DNA of 29,459 nucleotides from DUAL01 sp964478325. GTDB taxonomy: Bacteria; Bacteroidota; Bacteroidia; Flavobacteriales; BACL11. How positions within the stretch are numbered: position 1 is the first letter of the stretch; the number at the start of each line of letters is the position of its first letter. Of the stretch, positions 1-5,739 are shown piece after piece. Location of the stretch: assembly GCA_964478325.1 (NCBI GenBank), contig CAYZIA010000005.1, forward strand, positions 1-29,459, read 5' to 3'. The notes beneath the pieces were generated by a model that was not told the DNA's origin, made no database searches, and saw only the letters and a program-made list of their open reading frames with translations. Made by a program: the position numbers and the translations under genes.

Positions 1-621
1 ATTCCTTATATTATTAATAAATAATGGTAATAACTTCTCAGGAAATTGATTTGGACCATAATTATTAGAACAATTAGAAATAATATAAGGCATTCCGTAT
101 GTGTTTCCATAAGCCCTTACAAAATGATCAGAACTTGCTTTTGATGATGAATATGGTGATTGAGGATCATATGGAGTTGTTTCTAAAAATAATCCTGTAT
201 CTCCCAAGCTTCCATACACTTCATCAGTTGATACATGATAGAAAAGTTTTCCTTCTTCACTTCCTTTCCATAAGTTTTTTACTGCATTTAATAAGTTTAC
301 TGTTCCCACAACATTTGTCATAATAAACTCCATTGGATTGGTGATTGATCTATCCACATGACTTTCAGCTGCAAGATGAATTACACTATCAAATTTGTAT
401 TTTGCAAACAAGTCTGCAATAAGAATCTTATCTACTATGTCGCCTTTCTCAAAAGTATAATTTGGTTCATTTTCAATATCTATCAGATTCTCAAGATTCC
501 CTGCATAAGTTAATTTATCCAAGTTTACAATTTTATAATCAGAATATTTGTTTACAAATAGTCGTACTACATGCGAGCCGATAAATCCTGCTCCTCCTGT
601 TATTAATATCGTTTTACTCAT
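1..621 (-). CDS. rmlB: dTDP-glucose 4,6-dehydratase, 3' part cut off by the window start
   Basis: RmlB converts dTDP-glucose to dTDP-4-keto-6-deoxyglucose in the cytoplasm, the branch point for rhamnose and other deoxysugars. Translating the minus strand from ATG at 619-621 gives 207 codons without a stop, running off position 1. The N-terminus has the extended-SDR NAD motif GGAGFIGSHV. Further on are the catalytic TDEVYG motif, YSSSK (the YxxxK pair) and NCSNNYGPNQFPEKLLP, all typical of RmlB rather than of UDP-glucose 4-epimerase. About 140 residues of the usual ~350 are missing. The start lies 27 bp after the stop of the dehydrogenase gene, so it is probably fourth in the same polysaccharide operon. 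Neighbouring rmlA/C/D genes may lie outside the window. Family assignment is firm; use of the product in rhamnose synthesis is inferred. Confidence 0.95.
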   Translation of the reverse strand, partial: MSKTILITGGAGFIGSHVVRLFVNKYSDYKIVNLDKLTYAGNLENLIDIENEPNYTFEKGDIVDKILIADLFAKYKFDSVIHLAAESHVDRSITNPMEFIMTNVVGTVNLLNAVKNLWKGSEEGKLFYHVSTDEVYGSLGDTGLFLETTPYDPQSPYSSSKASSDHFVRAYGNTYGMPYIISNCSNNYGPNQFPEKLLPLFINNIRN

Positions 622-648
622 TTTTTTTTTTTTACAAAAATATCAAAA

Positions 649-1677
649 TTAAATATGGGTACTTTCTGCTTCTTGGGTTTTATAAGCTTCTTCAATAAAA
701 GAAATAACTTGCAAACATTCCTCAGGAGTTGCATCCTTTGTAGCATCTCCTTTTAAAGTTTCAATTACATTCTTAATTACAAACTGATGGTTGTTAGCAC
801 TACCCTTATAATTACCATAATCATTTGCATTATTACTTTTAATTAGTTCAGGTATTTTATAATTATCTATATGACAATACTCCACTTTTTCCATGTATTG
901 CCCTCCTATTTTTACACTCCCTTTTTCGCCTATTATCGTAATGCTCGATTCCATGTTCTTTTCAAAAACAGCAGTAGAAAATTGCATACTACCAATTGCA
1001 TTTTTCTCTAATGTAAAATTTAAAATACCAGAGTCTTCAAATTTGGTTGTTTGCTGATGATTGAAATCAGAAAGTTTTACGCTTGCTAGTTTTACATTAC
1101 TAAAAAGATGAAAAAGAACATCTACAAAATGGGAAAACTGAGTGAATAGTGTTCCTCCATCTAAATCCTTACTTCCTCTCCAATTAGCTGAATTATAATA
1201 GCGATTATCTCTATTCCAAAAACAATTCAAATTCACCATATAAATTTCGCCAAGTACATTATCCTCTATTAAGGATTTTAACCATTTTGCTGGAGGCGAA
1301 TATCTGTTTTGCATTACACAAAAAAGCTGATGTCCTGTTTCTTTTTCCTTTTGAATCAAACTGCTTGCATCATCAACTGAAAGAGCTATTGGTTTTTCCA
1401 CTAACACATTACAATGGTTTAATACTTGTAGAGATTGAGTGGCATGCAATCCATTTGGCGTGCAAATATTTATTACATCAGCATTAATATTTGAAGATAA
1501 AAGTTCGTCTAAACTCCCAAAAAAAGAAACACCAAAATCTTCAAATTCATTTTTGTTTTTGATATCGCAAACAGCCAAAAGAAGAGCATTAGGATTAGCG
1601 TTTATTTCTGCAATATGGCGCTTTCCGATATGTCCACAGCCAACTACTGCAAATCCTATTTTTTTGTGCTCATTCAT
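649..1677 (-). CDS. wbpB: Gfo/Idh/MocA-family NAD-dependent sugar-nucleotide dehydrogenase (WbpB/WlbA type)
   Basis: WbpB/WlbA oxidises UDP-N-acetylglucosaminuronate at C3 with NAD+, giving the 3-keto sugar that the partner aminotransferase aminates. The protein (342 aa) has a Rossmann motif near its start (VVGCGHIGKRH), the EKP motif (VLVEKPIALS) of the family, and the C-terminal domain pattern YYNSANWRG...DGG...QFSHFVD shared with WlbA. The start chosen is ATG at 1675-1677, which overlaps the upstream acyltransferase stop as ATGA. A TTG four codons earlier is also open but less likely. The two genes upstream encode the matching aminotransferase and acetyltransferase, which supports this pathway over other Gfo/Idh roles. 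No UDP-GlcNAc 6-dehydrogenase (WbpA) or epimerase (WbpI) is visible here; they may lie beyond the window. Symbol assigned by family and context. Confidence 0.85.
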   Translation of the reverse strand: MNEHKKIGFAVVGCGHIGKRHIAEINANPNALLLAVCDIKNKNEFEDFGVSFFGSLDELLSSNINADVINICTPNGLHATQSLQVLNHCNVLVEKPIALSVDDASSLIQKEKETGHQLFCVMQNRYSPPAKWLKSLIEDNVLGEIYMVNLNCFWNRDNRYYNSANWRGSKDLDGGTLFTQFSHFVDVLFHLFSNVKLASVKLSDFNHQQTTKFEDSGILNFTLEKNAIGSMQFSTAVFEKNMESSITIIGEKGSVKIGGQYMEKVEYCHIDNYKIPELIKSNNANDYGNYKGSANNHQFVIKNVIETLKGDATKDATPEECLQVISFIEEAYKTQEAESTHI

Positions 1678-2252
1678 ATTTTCTTGCAATTCCCATTTTC
1701 TAATTTATATTGATCCTTTGTAGCTTTACAAGTCGCAATATCGTTTTCAAATTCTAACTTTTCTCCAAACTCTGAAATCCAACCATCTTGCTTTGCCGGA
1801 ACGCCTTTCATTAGTGCATAATCGACAACATTTTTTGTAATTACTGCACCAGCTGCTACAAAAGCAAATTTACCAATAGATGTACCACAAACAATAGTTG
1901 CATTTGCACCAATTGTAACTCCTTTTCTTATTATTGTTTCTTGAAATTCATCTTTTCTAACAATAGCGCTTCTTGGATTCTTTATATTTGTAAATACCAT
2001 TGATGGTCCTAAAAAAACATCATCTTCACATTGTACTCCGCTATAAAGCGAAACATTATTTTGCACTTTTACATTATTACCTAAAACAACATCATTAGCG
2101 ATAAATACATTTTGGCCAATATTACAATTATCCCCTATTTTAGCACCCTTCATTAAATGAGAAAAATGCCAGATTTTTGAGCCATCGCCAATGATACAAC
2201 CCTTATCAATTATGGCTGTTTCATGAGCAAAATATGTAGTAGAATTACTCAT
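1674..2252 (-). CDS. wbpD: Hexapeptide-repeat N-acetyltransferase (WbpD/WlbB type)
   Basis: This enzyme acetylates the 3-amino group of UDP-2-acetamido-3-amino-2,3-dideoxyglucuronate using acetyl-CoA. The protein (192 aa) is mostly left-handed beta-helix: repeated hexapeptides such as IGDGSKIW, IGDNCNIG and LGNNVKV. It also has the family-specific stretch GPSMVFTNIKNPRSAI and IGANATIVCGTSIG followed by AAGAVITK. The start taken is ATG at 2250-2252, which overlaps the aminotransferase stop codon by 8 bp (ATGAGTAA). A TTG four codons upstream is a weaker alternative. The C-terminal tail after GVPAKQDGW contains two isolated cysteines and may be a decayed form of the cysteine-rich tail seen in some relatives; that comment is tentative. 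Translational coupling to both neighbours is likely. Confidence 0.88.
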   Translation of the reverse strand: MSNSTTYFAHETAIIDKGCIIGDGSKIWHFSHLMKGAKIGDNCNIGQNVFIANDVVLGNNVKVQNNVSLYSGVQCEDDVFLGPSMVFTNIKNPRSAIVRKDEFQETIIRKGVTIGANATIVCGTSIGKFAFVAAGAVITKNVVDYALMKGVPAKQDGWISEFGEKLEFENDIATCKATKDQYKLENGNCKKI

Positions 2253-3372
2253 TAATAAAATCAATAATTATGTTTGAAATATAATCCATTTGATGAGTAG
2301 TAAGTTCAGTATGCATGGGCAAAGAAAGTACAGTTTTACAAAGCATATTTGTTACTAAAAAATGTTCTTCTTTAAACCTGTCATCAGAATATGGAACTTG
2401 CTGATGCAAGGGTGTAGGATAATACACCCCAAAAGGAATACCCAAGTTTTGCAGATGAGCGCTCAACTTATCCCTATTTATATCTTTTATAATTAAAGTG
2501 TACTGATGAAAAACATGAGTAGAAAAATCTGCTCTTTTTGGGGTAATAATTTGGTCACAATCAGAAAAACATTTGTCGTAATAATTAGCTGCATCAATTC
2601 TTGAAGTATTATAGGAATCCAAATGTTTTAGTTTTACCTTTAGGATAGCTGCCTGTACACTATCGAGACGAGAGTTTACACCAATATATTTATACTGATA
2701 TCTGTCTTCCATACCATGATTTACCATCTTTCTCATCTTTTCAGCCAAAACATCATCATTTGTAAAAATAGCGCCACCATCACCATAACATCCCAAATTT
2801 TTAGAAGGGAAAAAGGAAGTAGTCCCTATATCTCCTATTGTGCCTGCCTTTTTCCTTTCTCCTTTTTTAAAGATAAAATCAGCACCTATAGCTTGTGCAG
2901 TATCTTCAATTATAAAAAGATTATTTTCCTTTGCAATTTTATTTATTTCTTCCATATTAGCACATTGCCCGAATAAATGCACAGGAATAATAGCACGAGT
3001 TTGTGGCGTGAGTGCTGCTTTTATTTTCTCAACATCAATGGTAAAATTATCTTTATTCACATCGACAAAAACTACTTTTAACCCTAATAATTTCACTACC
3101 TCAGCAGTAGCTACAAATGTAAAATCTGGGCAAATAATCTCATCTTCTTTTTTTAGTTCTAATGCCATAAGTGCAACTTGCAAGGCATCCGTTCCGTTTG
3201 CACAAGGGATAAGATGTTTGACATTCAAATAATTTTCTAATTCTTTCTGAAAACTTTGTACTTCTGGTCCATTAATGTAGCATGTAGAACGTACCACTTC
3301 CAAGACTGCTTGATCTACTTCTTTTTGTATTTTTTTGTACTGACCATCAAGGTCAACCATTTGTAATTCCAT
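2245..3372 (-). CDS. wbpE: PLP-dependent sugar-nucleotide aminotransferase (DegT/DnrJ/EryC1/StrS; WbpE/WlbC type)
   Basis: This fold-type I aminotransferase uses glutamate to aminate the 3-keto group of the UDP-glucuronic acid intermediate. The 375-residue protein starts MVDLDGQY after ATG at 3370-3372. A longer in-frame TTG at 3405 would add eleven non-conserved residues and would lie upstream of the putative -7 promoter element. Visible landmarks are NGTDALQVAL (phosphate region, about 60-69), EDTAQAIGA with Asp157 for the PLP ring nitrogen, and SFFPSKNLGCYGDGG with Lys191 as the Schiff-base lysine. VNSRLDSVQAAIL follows, typical of the family. It is the first gene of the minus-strand set wbpE-wbpD-wbpB-rmlB. 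Other DegT enzymes amino-transfer different keto sugars, so substrate identity rests on the two neighbouring genes. Confidence 0.88.
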   Translation of the reverse strand: MELQMVDLDGQYKKIQKEVDQAVLEVVRSTCYINGPEVQSFQKELENYLNVKHLIPCANGTDALQVALMALELKKEDEIICPDFTFVATAEVVKLLGLKVVFVDVNKDNFTIDVEKIKAALTPQTRAIIPVHLFGQCANMEEINKIAKENNLFIIEDTAQAIGADFIFKKGERKKAGTIGDIGTTSFFPSKNLGCYGDGGAIFTNDDVLAEKMRKMVNHGMEDRYQYKYIGVNSRLDSVQAAILKVKLKHLDSYNTSRIDAANYYDKCFSDCDQIITPKRADFSTHVFHQYTLIIKDINRDKLSAHLQNLGIPFGVYYPTPLHQQVPYSDDRFKEEHFLVTNMLCKTVLSLPMHTELTTHQMDYISNIIIDFINE

Positions 3373-3392
3373 AATCTGAAAATAGTAAACGG

Positions 3393-3400
3393 CAAATATA
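3393..3400 (-). promoter_or_regulatory. Putative -7 promoter element of the wbpE-wbpD-wbpB-rmlB operon
   Basis: The minus strand reads TATATTTG, an exact match to the Bacteroidota -7 consensus TAnnTTTG, 20 nt upstream of the wbpE ATG. No convincing TTG is seen at -33. The 14-nt context (ATTGTCTATATTTG) is identical to that upstream of folK. Confidence 0.5.
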
Positions 3401-3424
3401 GACAATTATTACTGCCTATAAGCG

Positions 3425-3453
3425 TTTGTCAAATACGAAAAAGCGTACTTTTA
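3425..3453 (+). promoter_or_regulatory. Putative promoter of the 3470 gene and waaA
   Basis: TTTG at 3425-3428 is followed after 17 nt by TACTTTTA (3446-3453), which differs from the Bacteroidota TAnnTTTG consensus only in the last base. The ATG begins 16 nt later. The -7 region lies inside a small inverted repeat, GCGTA-CTTT-TACGC (3443-3456). Confidence 0.4.
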
Positions 3454-3469
3454 CGCCAAATTAATTTTT

Positions 3470-4207
3470 ATGAAGAAAGGATTCGTTTTTATTTTTTGTT
3501 TTTGCATACTGCATGTTTTTGCTCAGGAAAAACAAAATACACTGAATGCTATTTCGTTTGATTACACCCACCAATTTCCTTTTGGTAATTTGAGTGAAAA
3601 TTATGGAGACAACTCTTGCATAACAATGCATTTTATACATAAAACCGAAAATAATTGGTTTCTGGAAATAGATGGATCTTATATTTTTGGCTATAAAATT
3701 AAGGATGAAAATCTGTTTGATGGTATTGCAACTGAAAATGGAGAACTAATAAATAAAGATGGATTATTTGCAAATGTTTTAACTTATGAAAGAGGATTTT
3801 CTACTTTTTTAAATGGAGGCAAAGCATTTACTTTTTATGAAGGAAATGAAACAGGTATTTATCTTTCTGCAGGAATTGGCTACATGCAACACAAAATTCG
3901 TATTCAAACACAAGAAGATATTATTCCTCACTTGGATGATGATTATAAAAAGGGTTACGACAAATTAAGTGGTGGAATTAGCGCAAAAATAAATGCTAAT
4001 TATATGTATTTCAGTAAAAAAAATAATATAAAAATATATACAGGAATAGAACTTATTAAAGGTTGGACAAAGAACTTAAGATCTTATAACTTTGACACTC
4101 AGAATTACACTTCTGATGATTATAGAAATGACATCTTGCTAGGAATAAAAGCAGGTGTTATCATCCCAATATTAAGGAGAAACCAAGAAGAGTTTCACTA
4201 CCGATAA
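3470..4207 (+). CDS. Secreted, outer-membrane beta-barrel-like protein of unknown function
   Basis: I do not recognise a named family. The 245-residue product begins with a clear Sec signal peptide (MKKGFVFIFCFCILHVFAQ, cleavage expected after the AQ). The mature part is rich in alternating aromatic/polar segments such as WFLEIDGSYIFGY, GIYLSAGIGYM and ILLGIKAGVIIPI, the pattern of short transmembrane beta-strands, so a small outer-membrane barrel is the best guess. The stop overlaps the waaA start by one base (TAATG), so the two are very probably cotranscribed and translationally coupled. The position next to waaA suggests an envelope role, but nothing in the sequence defines it. A periplasmic beta-rich protein is the alternative. 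Confidence 0.7.
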   Translation: MKKGFVFIFCFCILHVFAQEKQNTLNAISFDYTHQFPFGNLSENYGDNSCITMHFIHKTENNWFLEIDGSYIFGYKIKDENLFDGIATENGELINKDGLFANVLTYERGFSTFLNGGKAFTFYEGNETGIYLSAGIGYMQHKIRIQTQEDIIPHLDDDYKKGYDKLSGGISAKINANYMYFSKKNNIKIYTGIELIKGWTKNLRSYNFDTQNYTSDDYRNDILLGIKAGVIIPILRRNQEEFHYR

Positions 4208-5394
4208 TGCACCTCTTTTACAACATAAGCATCCTACTTTATAATTTAGGAATTAGAATTGCTTCCCTATTTAATTCTAAAGCTAAATTATGGATTAAAG
4301 GGAGAAAAAACATCTTTCAAAAACTACAATTAGTCACACAAGGACATGCTAATATTATATGGTTCCATTGTGCATCACTAGGAGAATTTGAACAAGGCCG
4401 GCCTATTATAAAAGGTTACAAAAAAAAATATCCAACACATAAGATATTGCTCACTTTCTTTTCGCCATCTGGATATAATATAAGAAAAAATGACAAGATA
4501 GCAGATTGGGTTTTCTATTTGCCAGCCGACACAAAAGCAAATGCAAAAAGATTCATTTATATTGTAAAGCCAATAAAAGTATTTTTTGTAAAATATGAGT
4601 TTTGGCTTAATTATATAAGAGAATGCAAAAAATATAATATTCCTTTTTATTTTGTTTCCTCTATATTTAGAAAGGAACAAATCTTTTTCAAAAACAAATG
4701 GTTTGCAAGGCAACTTAAACATGTTACTCATTTTTTTGTACAGGATAAAGCGTCAAATGAACTTCTAAAAGATATTGGAATAAAGAACTCAACAATAAGT
4801 GGCGATAGTCGATTTGATAGTGTGAAAGAAATTAAAAAAAACCAAAAATCAGTCCCATTAATTGAGGTGTTTAGTAAAAATAAAACCACTATTATTTGCG
4901 GAAGCACTTGGCCAAAAGATGAAGAATTAATCATTAAAATTATAAAGGAGAATCAACAATTCAATTACATAATTGCACCACATCAGCTCAATAATATTTC
5001 CCAGTTACAAAAAAGAACAAATGGCTTATTATTTTCGGAGGCAAATAATCAGAATCTCCATAATTCAAATGTGCTAATTATTGATAGTATCGGTTTGCTT
5101 TCAAACATTTACAACTATGGAGAGATTGCTTATATTGGTGGTGGATTTGGTTCAGGAATACATAATGTTTTAGAAGCAATAACTTTTGGTTTGCCAGTAA
5201 TTTTTGGTCCCAATTATCAAAAGTTTAATGAGGCAAATGAACTTATTAAATTAGGAACTGCTAAAAGTATTACTAATTTTAAGCAGTTGAGAAATGCTAT
5301 TTTTTATTTCGAAAAAAAGTCTCTACAAGAAATTTGTAAAAATTACATTGAAAAGAAAAGTGGTGCAACAAATAATATTTTACAAAATATTTAA
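4207..5394 (+). CDS. waaA: 3-deoxy-D-manno-octulosonic acid (Kdo) transferase
   Basis: WaaA (KdtA) transfers Kdo from CMP-Kdo to lipid A precursor at the inner-membrane surface, the first core step of lipopolysaccharide. The 395-residue protein has an N-terminal hydrophobic anchor (about residues 3-22) and then HCASLGEFEQGRP, in which Glu60 corresponds to the catalytic Glu60 of the E. coli enzyme. Other landmarks are YLPADT, VKYEFWLNYI and the GT-B C-terminal CMP-sugar site GGGFGSGIHNVLEAITFG...FGPNYQKF. Length fits the family (about 400-430). The start is ATG at 4207, overlapping the previous stop. Its stop codon lies inside the T-tract of the convergent tRNA terminator. Whether it adds one or more Kdo units cannot be read from the sequence. 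Confidence 0.95.
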   Translation: MHLFYNISILLYNLGIRIASLFNSKAKLWIKGRKNIFQKLQLVTQGHANIIWFHCASLGEFEQGRPIIKGYKKKYPTHKILLTFFSPSGYNIRKNDKIADWVFYLPADTKANAKRFIYIVKPIKVFFVKYEFWLNYIRECKKYNIPFYFVSSIFRKEQIFFKNKWFARQLKHVTHFFVQDKASNELLKDIGIKNSTISGDSRFDSVKEIKKNQKSVPLIEVFSKNKTTIICGSTWPKDEELIIKIIKENQQFNYIIAPHQLNNISQLQKRTNGLLFSEANNQNLHNSNVLIIDSIGLLSNIYNYGEIAYIGGGFGSGIHNVLEAITFGLPVIFGPNYQKFNEANELIKLGTAKSITNFKQLRNAIFYFEKKSLQEICKNYIEKKSGATNNILQNI

Positions 5395-5429
5395 AAAAAA
5401 CGGGAAACAATCTTTCGAAAGTCTCCCGT
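5393..5429 (-). terminator. Intrinsic terminator of the tRNA operon
   Basis: On the minus strand, ACGGGAGAC and GTTTCCCGT form a 9-bp stem containing one G-U pair, around a loop that itself holds TTTC/GAAA. A run of eight T follows. On the plus strand the wobble becomes an A-C mismatch and no T-run follows, so the signal is directional. It sits just downstream of tRNA-Leu and overlaps the waaA stop codon. Confidence 0.85.
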
Positions 5430-5433
5430 TCTG

Positions 5434-5512
5434 TACCCAGAGCGGGACTTGAACCCGCACGAGCATTACTGCTCATTGGATTTTAAGTCCAACGTGTCTA
5501 CCAATTCCACCA
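5434..5512 (-). tRNA. tRNA-Leu (anticodon TAA), first 7 nt lost in assembly gap
   Basis: The minus strand shows a class II tRNA: D-arm GGTGGAATTGGTAGACACG, anticodon stem TTGGA/TCCAA with loop containing TAA, a long variable arm (GAGCA-GTAA-TGCTC), T-arm GCGGGTTCAAGTCCCGC, 3' acceptor TCTGGGT and discriminator A. CCA is not encoded. Position 8 (T) abuts the N run, so only the 5' acceptor strand is missing. It reads the UUA codon, which should be abundant in this AT-rich genome. Confidence 0.93.
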
Positions 5513-5612
5513 NNNNNNNNNNNNNNNNNNNNNNNNNNNNNNNNNNNNNNNNNNNNNNNNNNNNNNNNNNNNNNNNNNNNNNNNNNNNNNNNNNNNNNNN
5601 NNNNNNNNNNNN
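5513..5612. other. Run of exactly 100 N: scaffold gap inside the tRNA operon
   Basis: All bases are N. Exactly 100 is a common placeholder for a gap of unknown size. It removes the 5' end of tRNA-Leu and whatever lies between it and tRNA-Gly, possibly further tRNA genes. Confidence 0.98.
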
Positions 5613-5613
5613 G

Positions 5614-5685
5614 AGCGAGTGATGGGATTCGGACCCACGACCCTCACCTTGGCAAGGTGATGCTCTACCCCTGAGCTACACTCGC
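5614..5685 (-). tRNA. tRNA-Gly (anticodon GCC)
   Basis: A complete 72-nt cloverleaf on the minus strand: acceptor GCGAGTG/CACTCGC, D-arm GCTCAGGGGTAGAGC, anticodon arm TCACCTTGCCAAGGTGA with GCC, T-arm GTGGGTCCGAATCCCAT, discriminator T and no encoded CCA. It is the first gene after the promoter at 5696-5725 and is transcribed towards tRNA-Leu. Confidence 0.97.
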
Positions 5686-5695
5686 AAATGGGTGG

Positions 5696-5725
5696 CAAAT
5701 TTAATTAAATATTCGTTTTTGCAAA
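5696..5725 (-). promoter_or_regulatory. Promoter of the tRNA-Gly/tRNA-Leu operon
   Basis: The minus strand reads TTTG (5725-5722), an 18-nt spacer, then TAAATTTG (5703-5696). Both boxes match the Bacteroidota primary sigma consensus (TTTG / TAnnTTTG). The tRNA 5' end lies 10 nt beyond the -7 box. This is the best two-box promoter in the window. Confidence 0.75.
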
Positions 5726-5739
5726 GCTCAGAAACTCTT

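Noticed and set aside
99..323. Plus-strand open frame opposite rmlB
   Set aside because: Opposite a clear RmlB reading frame; hydrophobic low-complexity translation without family features.
2840..3232. Plus-strand open frame opposite the aminotransferase
   Set aside because: Antisense of conserved WbpE motifs; no start context, no recognisable domain.
3443..3456. GCGTA-CTTT-TACGC inverted repeat as a terminator or regulator site
   Set aside because: Only 5 bp, no T-run, located between two divergent starts. It may be chance or part of the promoter; not enough to call a separate feature.
4378..4731. Minus-strand open frame inside waaA
   Set aside because: Shadow frame opposite Kdo-transferase motifs, lysine-rich sense strand giving a phenylalanine-rich antisense product.
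5498..5698. Minus-strand open frame covering both tRNAs and the N gap
   Set aside because: It consists of tRNA sequence and unknown bases; not a protein gene.
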